Below, in pieces: positions 61,715 through 64,000 of a stretch of DNA of 64,000 bases. The notes beneath the pieces are model-generated. The model had not been told where the DNA came from. It searched no databases and saw nothing but the letters and a program-made list of their open reading frames with translations. Numbering within the stretch: position 1 is the stretch's first letter; every line of letters begins with the position of its first letter. The DNA lies in assembly GCF_900187975.1 (NCBI RefSeq), contig NZ_FZPC01000022.1:62001-126000 (forward strand), in the 5' to 3' direction. This DNA is from Pseudomonas delhiensis. GTDB lineage: Bacteria; Pseudomonadota; Gammaproteobacteria; Pseudomonadales; Pseudomonadaceae. A program made the position numbers and the translations under genes.

Positions 61715-62680
61715 ATGGCACGGGGCGGGATCAACAAGGCGCTGGTACAGAAGGCGCGCATGGCCATACTGGCCCGCGGGGAGAACCCGAGCATCGACGC
61801 CCTGCGCGTGGAGCTGGGCAACACCGGCTCCAAGACCACCATCCACCGCTACCTGAAGGAGCTGGAAGCCGAGGCCGGCGGCGACGCCGGGCGTCCCCTC
61901 GCCTTCAGCGAGGAGCTGGGCAACCTGGTGGCGCAGCTAGCCGAGCGCCTGCAGCAGGAGGCCCGCGACTCGGTGGCCGAGGACCGCGCCAGGCTGTCCC
62001 GCGAGCGGCTGGACTACCAGCAGCAGGTGCGCACCGCCCAGCAGCGCATCGAGCAGTTGCAGGCCCAGAACCAGGCGCTGGAGACGCAGCTGCGGGAAAC
62101 CCGCGAGCAGCTGGAGCAGACCCGCCAGCAGAAGCACCAGGGCGAGCTGGCCAGCGCCCGCCTGCGCCAGGCCGCCGGCGACCTGGAAACCCGCCTGCGC
62201 GAGCGTGACGCGCAGATCGCCGCGCTGGAGGAAAAGCACAACCACGCCCGCCTCGCCCTGGAGCACTACCGCCAGGCCGCGAAGCAGGAGCGCGAACAGC
62301 AACAGCGCCAGCACGAAGCCCAGCTGCAGCAGCTGGCGGGCGAACTGCGCCAGACGCAGCAGGGCCTGGCCGCGCGCCAGGACGAGCTGACACGGCTGAA
62401 CCGCGACAACGAGCGCCTGCTCACCGAGGCGCGCCTGCTGCGCGACCAGCAGCAGGAGCAACAGCAGCAACTGGCCCGCCACGCCCTGGCGATGGAAGCC
62501 CTGCGCCAGGAACGGGCCCAGGCCGAAGGCGCCCGCTCGGTGCTGGAGCAGCGCAACCTGGCCCAGGGCGAGGAACTGGCGCGCCTGGAACAGCACGGCC
62601 GCGAGCAGTCCCGGCAGTTGCAGGCCCTGCAGCAGCGCCTGCAGGAGCTGAGCCTGGCGCTGCGCGACGAAGCGCCCTGA
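61715..62680 (+). CDS. KfrA-like DNA-binding protein with long coiled coil
   Basis: 321 aa. The N-terminal domain (about 1-55; INKALVQKARMAILARGENP then SIDALRVELGNTGSKTTIHR) is the KfrA_N plasmid-replication-region DNA-binding domain. From about residue 65 to 315 the chain is an unbroken coiled coil rich in Gln, Glu, Leu and Arg (EREQQQRQHEAQLQQLAGE). KfrA of RK2-type plasmids is a repressor with a filament-forming coil that helps partition. A chromosomal copy in Pseudomonas is common but of unknown role. Confidence 0.88.
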   Translation: MARGGINKALVQKARMAILARGENPSIDALRVELGNTGSKTTIHRYLKELEAEAGGDAGRPLAFSEELGNLVAQLAERLQQEARDSVAEDRARLSRERLDYQQQVRTAQQRIEQLQAQNQALETQLRETREQLEQTRQQKHQGELASARLRQAAGDLETRLRERDAQIAALEEKHNHARLALEHYRQAAKQEREQQQRQHEAQLQQLAGELRQTQQGLAARQDELTRLNRDNERLLTEARLLRDQQQEQQQQLARHALAMEALRQERAQAEGARSVLEQRNLAQGEELARLEQHGREQSRQLQALQQRLQELSLALRDEAP

Positions 62681-62897
62681 AGCGCCTTCTGCGACTTATT
62701 GCCGGTGGCGCCCCGCGTCTCGCCAGCTAGGCTATAGCGACCACCCGGGTTTCTTTCGCAGCGACCAGCGACCTCCCGCAAGCCGGGACGTCGGCCCTGC
62801 CGGCGATTGGTCCAGCGGCTTTCCGGCCCTTCGGCCGGGGGATTGCCCGGGGCGCTGAACAAGCGTGGACCCATCGCAACCGGCAAGGTATTCCGCA

Positions 62898-64000
62898 ATG
62901 CACGATATCGACCCCGTTGAAACCCAGGAGTGGCTGGACGCCCTGGAATCTGTGCTCGACCGCGAAGGCGAAGAGCGCGCCCACTACCTGATGACGCGCA
63001 TGGGCGAGCTGGCCAGCCGCACCGGCACCCAACTGCCCTACGCCATCACCACCCCCTACCGCAACACCATCCCGGTGGGCCACGAGGCGCGAATGCCGGG
63101 GGACCTGTTCATGGAGCGGCGCATCCGCTCGCTGGTGCGCTGGAACGCCCTGGCCATGGTGATGCGCGCCAACCACAAGGACCCGTCCCTGGGCGGCCAC
63201 ATCTCCACCTTCGCCTCCTCGGCGACGCTCTACGACATCGGCTTCAACTACTTCTTCCGCGCCCCCAGCGAGGAACATGGCGGCGACCTCATCTACTTCC
63301 AGGGCCACGCCTCCCCCGGCATCTACGCCCGCGCCTTCATCGAGGGGCGCCTGAGCGAGGAGCAGCTGGAGAACTTCCGCCAGGAGGTGGACGGCCACGG
63401 CCTGTCCTCCTACCCGCACCCCTGGCTGATGCCGGACTTCTGGCAGTTCCCCACGGTATCCATGGGCCTGGGGCCGATCCAGGCCATCTACCAGGCGCGC
63501 TTCATGAAGTACCTGGAAAGCCGCGGCTTCATTCCCCCGGGCCAGCAGCGCGTGTGGTGCTTCCTCGGCGACGGCGAGACCGACGAGCCCGAATCCCTCG
63601 GCGCCATCTCCCTGGCCGGGCGCGAGAAGCTGGACAACCTGATCTTCGTGGTCAACTGCAACCTGCAGCGCCTGGACGGCCCGGTGCGCGGCAACGGCAA
63701 GATCATCCAGGAACTGGAAGGCGTGTTCCGCGGCGCCAGCTGGAACGTCATCAAGGTCATCTGGGGGCGCTTCTGGGACCCGCTGTTCGCCAAGGACACC
63801 GCCGGCCTGCTGCAGGCGCGCATGGACGAGGCGGTGGACGGCGACTACCAGAACTACAAGGCCAAGGACGGCGCCTACGTGCGCGAGCACTTCTTCGGCA
63901 CCCGCCCTGAGCTGCTGGAGATGGTCAAGGATCTCTCCGACGACGAGGTCTGGAAGCTCAACCGCGGCGGCCACGACCCCTACAAGGTCTACGCGGCCTA
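62898..64000 (+). CDS. aceE: Pyruvate dehydrogenase E1 component, homodimeric type (partial)
   Basis: 367 codons with no stop; the gene runs off the right edge (full length about 880). It starts [20 protein letters not shown], the canonical AceE N-terminus, and contains [20 protein letters not shown], the thiamine diphosphate motif [10 protein letters not shown] ... NCNLQRLDG, and [15 protein letters not shown]. AceE decarboxylates pyruvate in the pyruvate dehydrogenase complex with AceF and Lpd. In P. aeruginosa aceE follows glnE; here it follows a KfrA-like gene, so this could be a rearranged or extra copy. No canonical ribosome site is evident just before ATG 62898. Confidence 0.93.
   Translation, partial: MHDIDPVETQEWLDALESVLDREGEERAHYLMTRMGELASRTGTQLPYAITTPYRNTIPVGHEARMPGDLFMERRIRSLVRWNALAMVMRANHKDPSLGGHISTFASSATLYDIGFNYFFRAPSEEHGGDLIYFQGHASPGIYARAFIEGRLSEEQLENFRQEVDGHGLSSYPHPWLMPDFWQFPTVSMGLGPIQAIYQARFMKYLESRGFIPPGQQRVWCFLGDGETDEPESLGAISLAGREKLDNLIFVVNCNLQRLDGPVRGNGKIIQELEGVFRGASWNVIKVIWGRFWDPLFAKDTAGLLQARMDEAVDGDYQNYKAKDGAYVREHFFGTRPELLEMVKDLSDDEVWKLNRGGHDPYKVYAA

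Overview
The window is a high-GC chromosomal segment from a Pseudomonas of the P. aeruginosa / P. nitroreducens type. The evidence is very GC-rich codon third positions, a gene content and local order that recall the RpoS-dependent stress region of P. aeruginosa (ku, mgtC-like, glgP, SDR, metallothionein, ligD, katE, a KGG stress protein), OprD porins, DUF3509-type small proteins, and Pseudomonas REP-type repeats. Comparisons with PAO1 are from memory, not from an alignment. No rRNA, tRNA, CRISPR array, prophage or insertion sequence was seen.

Positions 1-33900 are a stress-resistance island of mostly short operons, many divergent. It holds bacterial NHEJ (ku at the left edge, ligD), glycogen phosphorylase, two metallothioneins, a DUF4142 protein, HPII-type catalase, a ClpP-like serine protease, a YbdK-type carboxylate-amine ligase facing a haem-oxygenase-like redox enzyme plus methyltransferase, an MscS channel, YetF/DUF421, a low-affinity iron permease-like protein, an erythromycin-esterase/phosphoribosyltransferase pair, a KGG protein, an ABC ATPase and an FtsH-type protease. 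It also holds many small soluble proteins that fall into paralogous families. The most unusual locus is 22498-25515: four genes with 4-bp overlaps (acyl-CoA dehydrogenase-like, PIG-L deacetylase, NodS-like methyltransferase, GT2 glycosyltransferase), head to head with katE. A TGAAC-centred promoter motif recurs upstream of about ten of these genes.

Positions 33900-55800 are catabolic and transport modules, each with its own regulator: AraC with bile-acid-symporter-like, TauE and amidohydrolase genes; the itaconate-degradation cluster (CitE-like lyase, CaiB transferase, MmgE/PrpD, acyl-CoA dehydrogenase, hydratase) with a divergent LysR gene; and a mevalonate/3-hydroxy-3-methylglutarate cluster (class II HMG-CoA reductase, HMG-CoA lyase, TctA-type transporter, OprD porin) with a divergent MocR-type regulator. 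Between them lie an isochorismatase-like hydrolase, a YbaK-like deacylase, a GNAT acetyltransferase and a hypothetical gene.

Positions 56376-64000 hold a fecI-fecR-fecA iron-uptake signalling system, a second DUF4142 gene, a DUF883-like gene, a KfrA-like coiled-coil DNA-binding protein, and the start of a homodimeric-type pyruvate dehydrogenase E1 gene (aceE) that runs off the right edge.

Genome decay is visible at several points: a HicAB relic with deletions in both genes, a DUF748 C-terminal relic ending at a repeat, a multiply frameshifted gene at 17253-17644, and a LysR relic near 47000. REP-like repeats of two families fill most gaps and in two cases supply the stop codon of the adjacent gene.
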